A model generated the notes under the pieces. That model had not been told where the DNA came from. It saw only the letters and a list, made by a program, of their open reading frames with translations, and ran no database searches. A DNA stretch of 64,000 bases from Xenorhabdus indica. Its GTDB lineage: Bacteria > Pseudomonadota > Gammaproteobacteria > Enterobacterales > Enterobacteriaceae. The stretch spans positions 94,195 to 158,194 of the forward strand of contig NZ_NKHP01000001.1 of the NCBI RefSeq assembly GCF_014467235.1, given 5' to 3'. The translations under genes were made by a program, and so were the position numbers. Positions 45,856-57,000 of this stretch are shown piece after piece (position 1 is the first letter of the stretch; every line of letters starts with the position of its first letter).

Positions 45856-46896
45856 TTAATCAATAACCACAGTACGTTGCTCTTTCGCTGATTTTTCTCC
45901 GGCCTCAATCAACTTCATAATCAAGATAGCTTCATCTGCGGTCACAGGGTTAGGTTTTCCCGTCAGGATAGCATCACGGATAGCGGCATAATAAGCACTA
46001 TAGTTACCCGGTAAATTAGGAATAGCTTGCGTAATCAAGTCATTATTTTGTGACAACGTCACATATCCATCGCGCGCATCATGTCCCCAACCTTCTTGTG
46101 ATGGCTTTTCGCCTGCTTTCAAATGCTCTTCCTGCGTATCTAAACCATATTTCACGTAACTGCCCGCCATTCCATGCAGGGTATAAACGGGAGATTCCGC
46201 GGCGACAAGCATTGATGCATGTAATATCACTTTTAACTCTGGGTACTTGAGTTGTGCATGAAAATAATCTGGTGTTTCAGCATTTGGGCGCATCATACCC
46301 AGGTCTGTTGTAATGGTCTGAGGTTTACCAAAAAGCTGGACAGCCTGATCCAATAAATGAGGGCCCAAGTCATACCAGATCCCACTACCCGCTCCTGCGG
46401 CTTCTCTCCAGCGTTGACGAACAGCCGGACGATAGCGATCAAAACGGGATTCATAATACTTTAATTCTCCCAATACATTTTTTTTAATCAGCGATTGAAC
46501 CGTCAAAAAACCTGCATCCCAACGTCGATTATGGAAAACAGACAACAATAAGTTAGCCTCTTCCGCCTGCTTCTTAAGTGCCTCTGCCTCTTCCACCGTA
46601 ACCGTAAAAGGTTTATCAACCACAACATGTTTACCAGCAAACAATGCTTTTTGCGCTAATGGGTAGTGGGTATCGTTGGGAGTCGGGATAACAATGAGGT
46701 CAATATCCGGATCATTGAATAACGTTTCTGGTGAAGAGACAACATTAATGGTTGGCCAATCTTTTTTAACTTTTTCTATATCACTACTGGAAACAGCAAC
46801 TAATTCAACACTTGGTGTCTCTGCAATCAATGGTGCATGAAATGTCTTACTGGCATAACCATATCCAACTAAGCCAACTTTCAGAGAATTATTCAT
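45856..46896 (-). CDS. ydgJ: Gfo/Idh/MocA family oxidoreductase YdgJ
   Basis: The 346-residue NAD(P)-dependent enzyme has an N-terminal Rossmann motif VGLVGYGYASKTFHAPLI, the VVVDKPFTVTVEEAEAL block with the conserved lysine-proline, and WYDLGPHLLDQAV. Length equals E. coli YdgJ, which acts on a sugar or inositol-like substrate that is not defined. Orientation is opposite to add and ydgK. Confidence 0.92.
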   Translation of the reverse strand: MNNSLKVGLVGYGYASKTFHAPLIAETPSVELVAVSSSDIEKVKKDWPTINVVSSPETLFNDPDIDLIVIPTPNDTHYPLAQKALFAGKHVVVDKPFTVTVEEAEALKKQAEEANLLLSVFHNRRWDAGFLTVQSLIKKNVLGELKYYESRFDRYRPAVRQRWREAAGAGSGIWYDLGPHLLDQAVQLFGKPQTITTDLGMMRPNAETPDYFHAQLKYPELKVILHASMLVAAESPVYTLHGMAGSYVKYGLDTQEEHLKAGEKPSQEGWGHDARDGYVTLSQNNDLITQAIPNLPGNYSAYYAAIRDAILTGKPNPVTADEAILIMKLIEAGEKSAKEQRTVVID

Positions 46897-47036
46897 AACT
46901 GCCTCTCAACATTTGTAAAACTGTTATAACAAGGCATCAGAAAATACCACCAGCTCTTATTCATTAGCAAATAATCTTAATTCCTGTGTTACTATCTTTT
47001 GGTATCTGAATACCCATCATGGAGAGAATATTTTTT

Positions 47037-47477
47037 ATGTATCAATCCAATGATTATTACCGTATAAACGGTTGGTTATTGGCTCCTGCCGCTTATTTAA
47101 TCATGACACTTATTGCCGCCAGCTCGATGTTAGTGTTATATGCTATAACTTTTTTCCAACAAGGCACTGTAATTCACCAGGCAGGAGGTAATTTCACCAT
47201 TCTGTGGTATATCTCCGTATTAACCACGGCTATTATGTGGTGTTTTACGTTTTGGGTATTAAAGTTGCTTTTTATTCGTTCAAAACGATTCCCGCATATT
47301 TTTATTATCTGGTTGACACTTTCTGTTCTTATTGCCATTAAAGCATTTGCTTTTTCTCCTATTCCTGACGAAATAGCTATTCGCTCCCTACTTTGGCCCC
47401 TATTAGCTGCTGCTGTTTTTGTTCCTTATATCAAGCGCTCTTATCGGGTTAAAATGACTTTCACACAAGATCGATAA
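47037..47477 (+). CDS. ydgK: DUF2569 inner-membrane protein YdgK
   Basis: The 146-residue protein has four membrane helices ([20 protein letters not shown] and others) as in E. coli YdgK, located as usual just before rsxA. The start [12 protein letters not shown] at 47037 has GGAGAG ten bases upstream; an ATG at 47019 lacks a ribosome site. The small genes blr and cnu that lie between ydgJ and ydgK in E. coli are absent: only 140 bp remain. Confidence 0.87.
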   Translation: MYQSNDYYRINGWLLAPAAYLIMTLIAASSMLVLYAITFFQQGTVIHQAGGNFTILWYISVLTTAIMWCFTFWVLKLLFIRSKRFPHIFIIWLTLSVLIAIKAFAFSPIPDEIAIRSLLWPLLAAAVFVPYIKRSYRVKMTFTQDR

Positions 47478-47605
47478 CATCGCCTAAAATTGATTGTTAT
47501 CATTGCCCCCACTTGCCTCACCGCAAGGCGGGGGGAGTTTCTGTCATTTTCACGACTACAAACAGTATATTGTTTTCATCACATCTCTTATTTTCAGGTA
47601 TAGCA

Positions 47606-48187
47606 ATGACTGAATACCTTCTGTTATTTATTGGCACGGTCTTGGTCAATAACTTCGTTTTGGTGAAGTTTTTAGGCTTATGTCCATTTATGGGAGTATC
47701 CAAGAAACTCGAAACAGCCATTGGCATGGGGATGGCAACTACTTTTGTCCTGACCCTCGCTTCTATCAGTTCATGGCTGGTAAATACTTTCATTCTTGTT
47801 CCGCTGGATCTAGTTTATTTACGTACCTTAAGTTTTATTCTTGTGATTGCCGTTGTCGTCCAATTCACCGAATTGGCAGTTCGCAAAACCAGCCCTGCAC
47901 TCTATCGCTTATTAGGCATTTTTCTGCCATTGATAACAACAAACTGTGCTGTGCTCGGTGTGGCTTTACTGAACGTCAACCAGTCACATAATTTTTTACA
48001 GTCTGCCATATACGGTTTCGGGGCCGCCGCTGGATTTTCCCTTGTCATGGTGTTATTTGCCGCAATTCGTGAACGTTTAGCGGTTGCCAATATTCCAGCC
48101 CCTTTTCGCGGTTCATCGATAGGGCTTATTACTGCCGGGTTAATGTCCCTTGCATTTATGGGCTTTAGTGGTTTGGTGAAATTCTAA
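47606..48187 (+). CDS. rsxA: Electron transport complex subunit RsxA
   Basis: The 193-residue integral membrane subunit (same length as in E. coli) begins [23 protein letters not shown] and then TAG precede the ATG at 47606. Six helices and the conserved [11 protein letters not shown] and [14 protein letters not shown] half-repeats, with cysteines that bind the membrane [2Fe-2S] cluster in the Rnf family. It is the first gene of the rsxABCDGE operon, whose complex keeps SoxR reduced; the Rnf-type complex couples NADH/ferredoxin electron transfer to ion movement. Confidence 0.96.
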   Translation: MTEYLLLFIGTVLVNNFVLVKFLGLCPFMGVSKKLETAIGMGMATTFVLTLASISSWLVNTFILVPLDLVYLRTLSFILVIAVVVQFTELAVRKTSPALYRLLGIFLPLITTNCAVLGVALLNVNQSHNFLQSAIYGFGAAAGFSLVMVLFAAIRERLAVANIPAPFRGSSIGLITAGLMSLAFMGFSGLVKF

Positions 48188-48810
48188 TGATATCTTTATG
48201 GATTGCTATCAGCGTATTAAGCGTACTCGGATTAATCTTTGGGTTAATTCTGGGTTTTGCCGCTCGCCGTTTTAAAGTGGAAGAAGATCCGATTGTTGAA
48301 AAAGTCGATAATTTGCTGCCACAGAGCCAATGCGGGCAATGTGGTTATCCGGGTTGCCGTCCTTATGCAGAAGCTGTTGCCAACAATGGAGAAATGATCA
48401 ATAAATGTGCCCCAGGCGGAGAGCAAGTGATGCTCAAGATGTCAGAATTACTGGGGGTTGACCCACAACCATTAGATGGCGATGAAAGCATACAAAACCC
48501 GGTTAGGAAAGTTGCCTTTATTGATGAAGAAAACTGTATAGGTTGTACAAAGTGCATTCAGGCATGTCCTGTTGATGCCATTATCGGCGCAAATCGCGCA
48601 ATGCACACTGTAGTTGAAGATCTCTGCACGGGCTGTGACTTATGTGTCACACCTTGCCCGACCGACTGCATTACGATGATCCCCGTTGCAACCACAACAT
48701 CAAACTGGAAATGGGATTTAAACTCCATTCCGGTTAAAAATATTCCAGTTGAGTCAGAACCCATGTTTATATCTTCTGCTAAGCCTGTTGAGGTTAAAGC
48801 CAATGTTTAA
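48187..48810 (+). CDS. rsxB: Electron transport complex ferredoxin-like subunit RsxB
   Basis: The 207-residue subunit has one N-terminal membrane helix, a cysteine-rich 4Fe-4S motif [15 protein letters not shown] near residue 49, and two further ferredoxin motifs [14 protein letters not shown] and [14 protein letters not shown]. Its ATG overlaps the rsxA stop (TAATG). It is about 15 residues longer at the C-terminus than the E. coli protein, overlapping the rsxC start by eight bases. Confidence 0.95.
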   Translation: MISLWIAISVLSVLGLIFGLILGFAARRFKVEEDPIVEKVDNLLPQSQCGQCGYPGCRPYAEAVANNGEMINKCAPGGEQVMLKMSELLGVDPQPLDGDESIQNPVRKVAFIDEENCIGCTKCIQACPVDAIIGANRAMHTVVEDLCTGCDLCVTPCPTDCITMIPVATTTSNWKWDLNSIPVKNIPVESEPMFISSAKPVEVKANV

Positions 48811-50938
48811 TCTATTCAATTTGCTTAACAAAAACAAAATATGGGATTTTGATGGCGGTATTCATCCGCCAGAGATGAAACTGCAATCCAGCCGTACACC
48901 ATTACGCTATGCTCCGTTACCAGAAGAATTGATTATTCCCTTACAACAACACATCGGCCCAGAGGGAGAATTGCTGGTTAAAGCCGGGGATAAAGTACTT
49001 AAAGGCCAACCACTGACAATAGGGATTGGTAGAATTGTACCCGTTCATGCATCCACTTCTGGTACTGTCACCGCGATTGAACCCTGTGTTACAGCCCATC
49101 CTTCTGGATTGAAAGAGCTCTGTGTCAGCCTGCGTCCAGATGGAGAAGATCAATGGTATGAACGCATCCAAACCTCGGATTACACATCCCTTGATGCTGA
49201 TACTTTGCTGCAACGCATTCATGAAGCCGGTATTGCGGGTCTTGGTGGTGCAGGATTTCCAACAGCCACAAAATTAAAAGGCGGCGGAAGTCATATCAGT
49301 ACCTTGATCATCAACGCTGCGGAATGTGAGCCTTATATCACGGCTGATGATCGCTTGATGCAGGAACATGCCGGTGAAATTATCGAAGGCATACGCATTT
49401 TGATACATTTGCTCAATCCGAAACAGGTTTTGATCGGGATTGAGGATAACAAACCTGAGGCAATTGATGCCCTGAAAAGTATTCTGAAAAGCGATAAATC
49501 AATTGTTGTGCGTGTTATTCCAACAAAATACCCATCTGGCGGTGCAAAACAGCTCACCAAGATCCTGACGGGCAAAGAAGTTCCTTCTGGCGGACGTTCT
49601 TCCGATATTGGTATTCTTATGCAAAATGTCGGTACAGTGATGGCCATCAAACGAGCCATTATTGACGGAGAACCCTTAATAGAACGCGTTGTCACTCTGA
49701 CAGGAGAAGCCATCAGCTCACCCGGTAATTTCTGGGTTCGTTTAGGTACACCTGTTCAATTTCTGTTACAACAAGCCAAATTTAAACCTCAGCCAGAGCA
49801 AATGGTCATTATGGGTGGACCATTAATGGGCTTTACCTTACCTGATCTGAATGTGCCTATCGTCAAGATCAGCAACTGCATACTTGCTCCTTCCCCCCAT
49901 GAAATGGAGCCGAAAGCGGTTGAAGAAGCCTGTATCCGTTGTGGGTTATGCGTTGAAGCCTGTCCAGCCGGGTTATTACCTCAGCAACTTTACTGGTTCA
50001 GCCGTGGTCAAGAACATGAAAAAGCCAAGAGCCACAACTTATTTGACTGCATTGAGTGTGGTGCTTGTGCTTATGTATGCCCCAGCAATATTCCTCTTGT
50101 TCAGTACTATCGGCAGGAAAAAGCTGAAATACGCACTATCGATGCCGAAGCTCGTCGATCATCTGAAGCTAAGCTCCGGTTTGAAGCTAAACAAGCACGT
50201 ATGGAACGCGAAAAACTGGCTCGCGAAGAGCGCCATAAAAAAGTTGCAGTTCAAATAGATAATCAGGATAAAAGTGCTGTACAGGCGGCTCTCGCTCGCG
50301 TGAAAGAAAAACAGTCTAACGCTGGAGAGACAATCACCGTACAAGCCGGACAATTACCTGATAATGCGGCAGCCATTGCAGCACGCAAAGCCAGAAAAGA
50401 ACAACTACGTGCTCGTCAGGCAGAAAAACAGGTATCGAATACTCAAACCGCAGCAACAATAACATCCGCTGAAAGTGATGATCCTCGTAAAGCTGCTCTT
50501 GCCGCAGCTATCGCCAGAGCAAAAGCGAAAAAGGCCACACAACTAAACCAAGAAGTGACAACGTCACAAGAGGTTTCACAACAAAATAAAAATAGTGTGG
50601 ATGAAAAACAAGATCCCCGTAAAGCCGCTGTCGCAGCCGCCATTGCTCGTGCAAAAGCGAAGAAAGCCGCTCAAACTCAGCCTGAACCTGTTCCACAGCA
50701 AGAAGCTCAAACCGTAGTTACCGAAGAGGTCGATCCCCGCAAAGCCGCTGTCGCAGCCGCCATTGCTCGTGCAAAAGCGAAGAAAGCCGCTCAAGCTCAG
50801 CCTGAACCTGCTCCACAGCAAGAGGCTCAAACAGTTACCGAAGAGGTCGATCCCCGTAAAGCCGCTGTCGCGGCCGCCATTGCCCGCGTAAAAGCGAAGA
50901 AAGCCGCTCAGGAAAAACAAGAAACTCTAACAGAATAG
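48803..50938 (+). CDS. rsxC: Electron transport complex subunit RsxC with C-terminal repeat tail
   Basis: The 711-residue NADH/FMN-binding peripheral subunit starts at [20 protein letters not shown] (48803). The core has [13 protein letters not shown] (nucleotide site), then two 4Fe-4S motifs [14 protein letters not shown] and [14 protein letters not shown] near residues 380-420. After about residue 450 follows a charged helical region and four repeats of the pattern [19 protein letters not shown] separated by Q/E/P-rich linkers. Such an Ala/Lys tail of variable length is known in gamma-proteobacterial RsxC/RnfC. Confidence 0.95.
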   Translation: MFNLFNLLNKNKIWDFDGGIHPPEMKLQSSRTPLRYAPLPEELIIPLQQHIGPEGELLVKAGDKVLKGQPLTIGIGRIVPVHASTSGTVTAIEPCVTAHPSGLKELCVSLRPDGEDQWYERIQTSDYTSLDADTLLQRIHEAGIAGLGGAGFPTATKLKGGGSHISTLIINAAECEPYITADDRLMQEHAGEIIEGIRILIHLLNPKQVLIGIEDNKPEAIDALKSILKSDKSIVVRVIPTKYPSGGAKQLTKILTGKEVPSGGRSSDIGILMQNVGTVMAIKRAIIDGEPLIERVVTLTGEAISSPGNFWVRLGTPVQFLLQQAKFKPQPEQMVIMGGPLMGFTLPDLNVPIVKISNCILAPSPHEMEPKAVEEACIRCGLCVEACPAGLLPQQLYWFSRGQEHEKAKSHNLFDCIECGACAYVCPSNIPLVQYYRQEKAEIRTIDAEARRSSEAKLRFEAKQARMEREKLAREERHKKVAVQIDNQDKSAVQAALARVKEKQSNAGETITVQAGQLPDNAAAIAARKARKEQLRARQAEKQVSNTQTAATITSAESDDPRKAALAAAIARAKAKKATQLNQEVTTSQEVSQQNKNSVDEKQDPRKAAVAAAIARAKAKKAAQTQPEPVPQQEAQTVVTEEVDPRKAAVAAAIARAKAKKAAQAQPEPAPQQEAQTVTEEVDPRKAAVAAAIARVKAKKAAQEKQETLTE
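50476..50915 (+). repeat. Tandem coding repeat in the rsxC tail
   Basis: Four copies of a unit encoding [20 protein letters not shown] occur, starting near 50479, 50612, 50732 and 50849. The last three are nearly identical in DNA, spaced 120 and 117 bp. Copy-number change by slippage is expected. Confidence 0.9.
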
Positions 50939-50950
50939 TGATATTTATCG

Positions 50951-52030
50951 ATGAAATTTAGGCCAGTCAAAACTGATAATAACCTGTTAAAAGTCGCCAG
51001 TTCGCCTTTTACACACAGTAAGAAAAATACCAACCAGATTATGTTATGGGTGGCTTTAGCTGCTATACCGGGTATCGCTGTGCAAACCTATTTCTTTGGC
51101 TATGGAACTCTGATCCAAATCCTGTTGGCAATCATTACCGCATTAATGGCCGAATCTGTAGCTATTGCATTAAAGAAACAACAGGTCATTCCCTACCTTA
51201 AAGATAATTCGGCATTAGTGACCGGATTACTGCTCGGTATTAGTCTGCCACCATTGGCACCGTGGTGGCTTATCATACTCGGTACTTTCTTTGCCATCAT
51301 TATTGCTAAACATCTTTATGGCGGACTTGGACAAAATCCATTTAATCCAGCTATGGTAGGTTATGTTGTCTTACTTATCTCATTTCCTGTACAAATGACA
51401 AGCTGGATGCCACCAGCCTCCTTACAAGCCGTGACTTTGACTCCATGGGATTGCCTTATGGTGATCTTTACAGGACATACACCTGATGGTTCGACTCTGA
51501 TACAACTTCAACAAGGAATTGATGGGCTAAGCCAGGCTACGCCACTGGATAGCTTCAAAACCGGCAGACTGACCCACGACGTTAATGAAGTGTTACAGCA
51601 ACCGATACTGCAAGGTAATCTGGCCGGAATTGGCTGGCAGTGGGTCAATGTAGCTTACTTGATTGGTGGATTAATCATGCTGAATCGCAAAGTGATTGGC
51701 TGGCAAATCCCGACCGCATTTATCCTTGTACTGGGAAGTTGTGCTTTGCTCAGTTGGCTTATCGATCCGAGCCGTTATTCACCTCCTTTATTGCAAATCT
51801 TTTCCGGCGCAACCATGTTAGGTGCATTTTTTATTGCGACAGATCCTGTCAGCGCATCAACAACACCGAAAGGTCGTCTGATTTATGGAGCCATAATTGG
51901 TTTGCTGATTTGGATTATTCGTGTCTATGGTGGCTATCCGGATGCCGTGGCTTTCGCTGTTTTATTAGCAAATATCTGCGTACCACTTATCGATAATTAC
52001 ACACAACCTCGTGCTTACGGCCATAAATAA
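50951..52030 (+). CDS. rsxD: Electron transport complex subunit RsxD
   Basis: The 359-residue integral membrane flavoprotein has about nine helices. [14 protein letters not shown] and [21 protein letters not shown] are conserved; the SxSTT segment carries the threonine that receives covalent FMN by ApbE in this family. It follows rsxC by 12 bp. Confidence 0.95.
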   Translation: MKFRPVKTDNNLLKVASSPFTHSKKNTNQIMLWVALAAIPGIAVQTYFFGYGTLIQILLAIITALMAESVAIALKKQQVIPYLKDNSALVTGLLLGISLPPLAPWWLIILGTFFAIIIAKHLYGGLGQNPFNPAMVGYVVLLISFPVQMTSWMPPASLQAVTLTPWDCLMVIFTGHTPDGSTLIQLQQGIDGLSQATPLDSFKTGRLTHDVNEVLQQPILQGNLAGIGWQWVNVAYLIGGLIMLNRKVIGWQIPTAFILVLGSCALLSWLIDPSRYSPPLLQIFSGATMLGAFFIATDPVSASTTPKGRLIYGAIIGLLIWIIRVYGGYPDAVAFAVLLANICVPLIDNYTQPRAYGHK

Positions 52031-52040
52031 GGGAGCTGTC

Positions 52041-52667
52041 ATGTTAGAAACTATGCGACGTCACGGTATTACCCTCGCAATTTTTGCCGCTTGTACCACC
52101 GGGTTAACGGCAATTGTTTATTCATTCACAAAAGACCGGATTGCAGAACAAGCAGCGTTACAACATAAGGTATTATTAGATCAGGTTGTTCCTCCTGCGC
52201 TGTATGATAACAACATGCTAAATGAATGTTATCTGGTAACAGCAGATGCTTTAGGTAATCAACAACCCCATCGTCTCTATCTGGCACGTAAAAATGGAAC
52301 TCCGGTTGCTGCTGCAATAGAAAGCACTGCACCCGATGGCTATTCAGGGGCTATCCAACTACTGGTCGGGGCAGATTTTTCTGGCAAGGTACTCGGTGTG
52401 CGTGTTACCGAACATCATGAAACTCCGGGGTTAGGGGATAAAATTGATACCCGCATATCCGATTGGATCTCTGTTTTTTCTGGCAAGAAAATCACTTCCA
52501 ATAATGATCCTCATTGGGCAGTTAAAAAAGATGGCGGGGAATTTGACCAGTTTACGGGAGCAACCATCACTCCTCGTGCTGTTGTCAATACAGTGAAACG
52601 GACAGCTCTCTATATGGAAACCATGCCAGCACAACTTTCTTCATTATCCACATGTGGAACAAAATAA
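52041..52667 (+). CDS. rsxG: Electron transport complex subunit RsxG
   Basis: The 208-residue periplasm-facing subunit has one N-terminal helix and the covalent FMN site [13 protein letters not shown] near residue 175. The start MLETMRRHG at 52041 follows AAGGGAG; an in-frame upstream ATG at 52011 lies within rsx[12 protein letters not shown] is conserved. Confidence 0.95.
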   Translation: MLETMRRHGITLAIFAACTTGLTAIVYSFTKDRIAEQAALQHKVLLDQVVPPALYDNNMLNECYLVTADALGNQQPHRLYLARKNGTPVAAAIESTAPDGYSGAIQLLVGADFSGKVLGVRVTEHHETPGLGDKIDTRISDWISVFSGKKITSNNDPHWAVKKDGGEFDQFTGATITPRAVVNTVKRTALYMETMPAQLSSLSTCGTK

Positions 52668-53375
52668 ATGAGTGAAACTAAAAACCTATTTCTTCAGGGG
52701 TTATGGAAAAACAACTCCGCATTAGTACAGCTTTTAGGACTTTGTCCCCTTTTAGCAGTCTCTTCTACTGCCACTAATGCACTGGGACTGGGATTGGCAA
52801 CAACACTGGTTCTGTTGAGCACCAACATCGCCGTATCCGCTTTACGCCGTTGGGTTCCTCACGAAATCCGTATTCCTATTTATGTGATGATCATTGCATC
52901 TGTTGTCAGTGCCGTTCAGATGTTAATCAATGCCTTTGCATTCGGATTATATGAATCATTGGGGATTTTTATCCCGCTAATTGTGACTAACTGTATCGTT
53001 ATCGGACGTGCGGAAGCCTACGCATCAAAAAACTCAATCTATCACTCAGCGCTTGATGGTATTGCAATGGGTCTTGGTGCAACATTTGCCCTATTTGTGC
53101 TTGGCGCCATGCGTGAAATCCTGGGTAATGGCACACTTTTCGACGGTGCAGATCTATTATTAGGGAGTTGGGCTAAATCATTACGTATTGAAATTGTGCA
53201 TATGGATTCCCCATTCCTGCTAGCCATCTTACCACCAGGTGCATTTATTGGATTAGGTTTGATGCTGGCCGGGAAATATATCATTGATGAACGAATTAAA
53301 AGCCGTACAGATGCTAAAACACGTCGCTATGACAACATAGAAAAAGGCTGCGATAGCCGTATCACAAGAGGATAA
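52668..53375 (+). CDS. rsxE: Electron transport complex subunit RsxE
   Basis: The 235-residue membrane subunit, homologous to RsxA, shows [20 protein letters not shown] and [20 protein letters not shown]. The ATG follows the rsxG stop without a gap, so it is translationally coupled. It completes the operon and is followed 14 bp later by nth, as in E. coli. Confidence 0.95.
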   Translation: MSETKNLFLQGLWKNNSALVQLLGLCPLLAVSSTATNALGLGLATTLVLLSTNIAVSALRRWVPHEIRIPIYVMIIASVVSAVQMLINAFAFGLYESLGIFIPLIVTNCIVIGRAEAYASKNSIYHSALDGIAMGLGATFALFVLGAMREILGNGTLFDGADLLLGSWAKSLRIEIVHMDSPFLLAILPPGAFIGLGLMLAGKYIIDERIKSRTDAKTRRYDNIEKGCDSRITRG

Positions 53376-53389
53376 AGGCGTAATCAGGT

Positions 53390-54022
53390 ATGAATAAACA
53401 AAAACGGGTCGAAATTTTAACCCGCTTACGGGATAACAACCCTAATCCAACGACTGAATTGGTTTTCAATTCACCATTTGAACTGCTGATTTCAGTATTG
53501 CTGTCAGCACAAGCAACAGACGTCAGCGTCAATAAGGCAACGGCAAGACTTTATCCGGTTGCCAATACGCCACAAGCCATCCTTAATTTGGGCGTCGATG
53601 GCTTAAAAGAGTATATAAAGACTATCGGGTTATATAACACTAAAGCCGAGAACGTGATTAAAACCTGCCGGCTCTTGCTGGAAAAGCATCAAGGCGAAGT
53701 ACCGGAAGATCGCGCAGCGCTCGAAGCATTACCGGGCGTCGGTCGTAAGACAGCCAATGTTGTTTTGAACACGGCCTTTGGCTGGCCGACAATAGCTGTT
53801 GATACCCATATTTTCCGTGTCAGCAATCGGACTCAATTTGCTCCGGGAAAAAATGTTGATGAAGTCGAAAAAAAGCTATTGCAAGTTGTACCTGATGAAT
53901 TCAAAGTAGATTGCCACCATTGGTTAATTTTACATGGTCGTTATACCTGTATTGCCCGTAAACCACGCTGTGGATCTTGTATTATTGAAGATCTGTGCGA
54001 ATATGCGGATAAAACTGAGTAA
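53390..54022 (+). CDS. nth: Endonuclease III (DNA glycosylase/AP lyase)
   Basis: The 210-residue base-excision repair enzyme removes oxidised pyrimidines. Visible are the helix-hairpin-helix LPGVGRKTANVVL with the catalytic lysine near 120, the catalytic aspartate in VDTHIFRVSNR, and the 4Fe-4S loop C-x6-C-x2-C-x5-C in CIARKPRCGSCIIEDLCEY. It is the last gene of the rsx-nth unit, upstream of a convergent NRPS instead of dtpA as in E. coli. Confidence 0.97.
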   Translation: MNKQKRVEILTRLRDNNPNPTTELVFNSPFELLISVLLSAQATDVSVNKATARLYPVANTPQAILNLGVDGLKEYIKTIGLYNTKAENVIKTCRLLLEKHQGEVPEDRAALEALPGVGRKTANVVLNTAFGWPTIAVDTHIFRVSNRTQFAPGKNVDEVEKKLLQVVPDEFKVDCHHWLILHGRYTCIARKPRCGSCIIEDLCEYADKTE

Positions 54023-54036
54023 TACATCTCTCCTAT

Positions 54037-54064
54037 TAACTCCCGCCTGATCTGGCGGGAGTTA
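54037..54064. terminator. Bidirectional terminator between nth and the right NRPS
   Basis: TAACTCCCGCC (54037-54047) is a perfect complement of GGCGGGAGTTA (54054-54064), six-base loop, located between two convergent genes. It is nine bases from the NRPS stop, so the NRPS transcript ends right after its condensation domain. Confidence 0.85.
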
Positions 54065-54072
54065 GCCCTAAT

Positions 54073-57000
54073 TTACAGAGAAACAACAATTTCCCTGATC
54101 CGCTGTTGGGGATTATCCACCATGATTTGCAGTACAGTGAGCAAATAGTCAATGTGCCGTTCTATGGTCGATTGGTCAAACAGGGCGGTGGCATAACTTA
54201 CCGCTCCGGCAACTATGCCATTCTCTTCAAAAAACTCTATTTCGAGATCATAGTTGGTAATATTTAAATCATGAGCAATTGATGACGCTGTCAGCCCCGG
54301 CAATGTCCAGTCAGAATCTTCATAATCCTGCCAGGCAAATACGACCTGACACAACGGTATATGGTCTAGCTGGCGTGACGGTTGTACAATTTCCATCATC
54401 TGTTCAAACGGCAAATCCTGATGCGCCTGTGCCGCTAGCGTGGTTTGCCGCACTTGTGCCAGCAACTCCGCTACCGTCAACTCACCCGAAACTCTTGTGC
54501 GTAACGCCAGTGTATTCACGAAGAATCCAATTAATGGCTCCACTTCCTGACGACTACGGCCAGAACTGTGGGTTCCAACAATAATATCCTCCTGACCGGA
54601 CAAACGCGATAAGACCACCGTCCAGGCGGACAATAATGTCATAAATAACGTGACATTGTGCTGTACACTCAGACGCTTCAAGGCGGTTATTAATTCCACA
54701 TTCAAATTGATGGGTAAAACTTGACCGGCAAACGACTGCTCCGATGGGCGTGGCCGATCTGTCGGTAAATTCAGCAGAGTCGGTGCATCAGCCAACGCCG
54801 TGCGCCAATAGTCAACTTGCTTCTGCATATGTTCGGAAGAAAACCACTGCCGCTGCCAGACTGCATAATCAGGGTACTGGATCGCCAGCACGGGTAAAGG
54901 ATTCGGTTGCCCGGCCAGAAAAGCCGTATAGAGCGAGTTCAGTTCATCTATTAGTACCTTCACTGACCAACCATCGGAAATAATATGGTGCTGGGTCAGC
55001 AAAAACTGATAGTCGTCATCCGCCAACTGGATAAGCCTCGTCCGAACAAGCGGCCCCTGGCTGAGATCGAATGGCGCATACACCTCCTCAGTACGCAGTC
55101 GTTTTAACTCTGTTTCGGCATCCTGGCACCCACGCAGGTCATGATGAACCAACGGCAGCCCACGATCTGCCGCCAGCAGGCGAACCTGAGGCTGACCGTC
55201 AACAGAAACAAAGACCGAGCGCAGGGCTTCATGACGAGCAAATAACACATCCAGTGCCTGCTGCCAGGCTGCAATATCCAGTTGTCCACGCAAATGTAAC
55301 ACGAGCGGCATATTATAGTGTTCACTGGCACCTTTAAATTGCGTCAGAAGCCACATGCGCTCTTGAACGAATGACAGTGGCAATCCCCCCTCACGGGAGA
55401 CAGGCAAGATAGGAGGCAATGTACTTTGTTGATCAAACCGAATATGAAGTTTTTCAGCCAGAGCTGCCAAAGAAGGGGAGTTAAACAGCTCACTCAGTGG
55501 CAAATCCATCTCTAAAGCCGCTATCCGGTTCATTACTTGCATCGCCAGCAATGAATGGCCGCCCAGTGCAAAGAAATTATCATGCCGACTAATTTGCTCG
55601 ACGCCTAAGACCTCCTGCCAAATCGCTGCCAATGCGATTTCCATTTCCCCCTGCGGGGCTTCATAGATCTGCCGGACAAAGGCGTCGCCGTCCGGGGCCG
55701 GCAGGCTCCGGCGATCCAGCTTGCCGTTCGGGGTCTGCGGGAAACTGTCCAGACGGACAAAGGCCGCCGGCACCATATAATCCGGCAACACTGCACTCAG
55801 GTGAGTGCGCAGGCGGTTAACCAGTGTTTCATCAGCTTCCGCCACGATATAGGCTACCAGCCGTTTACCCTGCCCGTCATCCCGTGCCAGCACGACCGCC
55901 TCCTGCACCGCCGGGTGTGTCAGTAAACGGGTTTCAATTTCCCCCGGTTCAATGCGGAAGCCGCGGATTTTCACCTGCTGGTCGTTACGACCCAAGAATT
56001 CCAGACTGCCGTCCGGCCGGTAACGGGCCATATCCCCGGTACGGTACATCCGGGCACCCGATACGGGGCTAAAGGGATCAGGAATAAACCGTGCTTCACT
56101 TAAGCCGGGCTGGTTCAGATACCCCCGCGCGACCCCTACCCCACCGATATAGATTTCCCCCACACCGCCTAACGGCACCGGTTGCCCGTGGCTGTCCAGC
56201 AGATAAATGCGGGTATTGCTGAGCGGCCGGCCGATAGAACGATCATCGTCCGAAGAGAAGACTTCTTGACAGGTGGCGGTCACGGTATTTTCCGTCGGGC
56301 CATAAGCGTCTAATAACCGGGGACGGTGACCCGCCTGGGCAAACCAGTCCTGAAGGGCTTTTTTCTGCACGGCCTCACTGCCGATGATAACCAGCCGGAG
56401 CACGTCCGGCAGCACTAATCCCGGTTCTCTGGCAGCCAGTTCAGACCAGAATAATGTCGGCAGGAACAGCACCGTGATACGGTTTTCCCGGACCAAAGTA
56501 ATAAATTCCGGCATAGAAGCCAGCCAGCTATCATCGCGGATCACCAGCGTGGCGCCATGACATAATGAGGAGAAACACTCCTCAACGGCGACATCAAAGG
56601 CAAACGCCGCAAACTGCAACACCCGGTCCTGCGCCGTCACACCATACCGTTCATTGACACCCAGCGTACGGTGATAAATCGCCTGATGCTCGACCATCAC
56701 CCCTTTTGGCTGCCCGGTTGAGCCGGAGGTGTAAATCACATAGGCCAGATTTTGCGGTGTTAACGTGGAAACCTGTGGGTTACTGTCCGGTTGATCCGGC
56801 AACACCGTCGGGTCAAGAACGGCCCACTCAGCCAGCACCTTGTCACCCAAAATAGACTGCCCGGCCCTATCCGCTAATATCACCGATGGCGCACTGTCAT
56901 TCAGGATATACGCCAGCCGCTCTGCCGGGTAGGTTATATCGAGTGGCACATAAGCCCCACCGGCTTTCAGTACCGCCAAAAGAGATATGATCATAGACGG

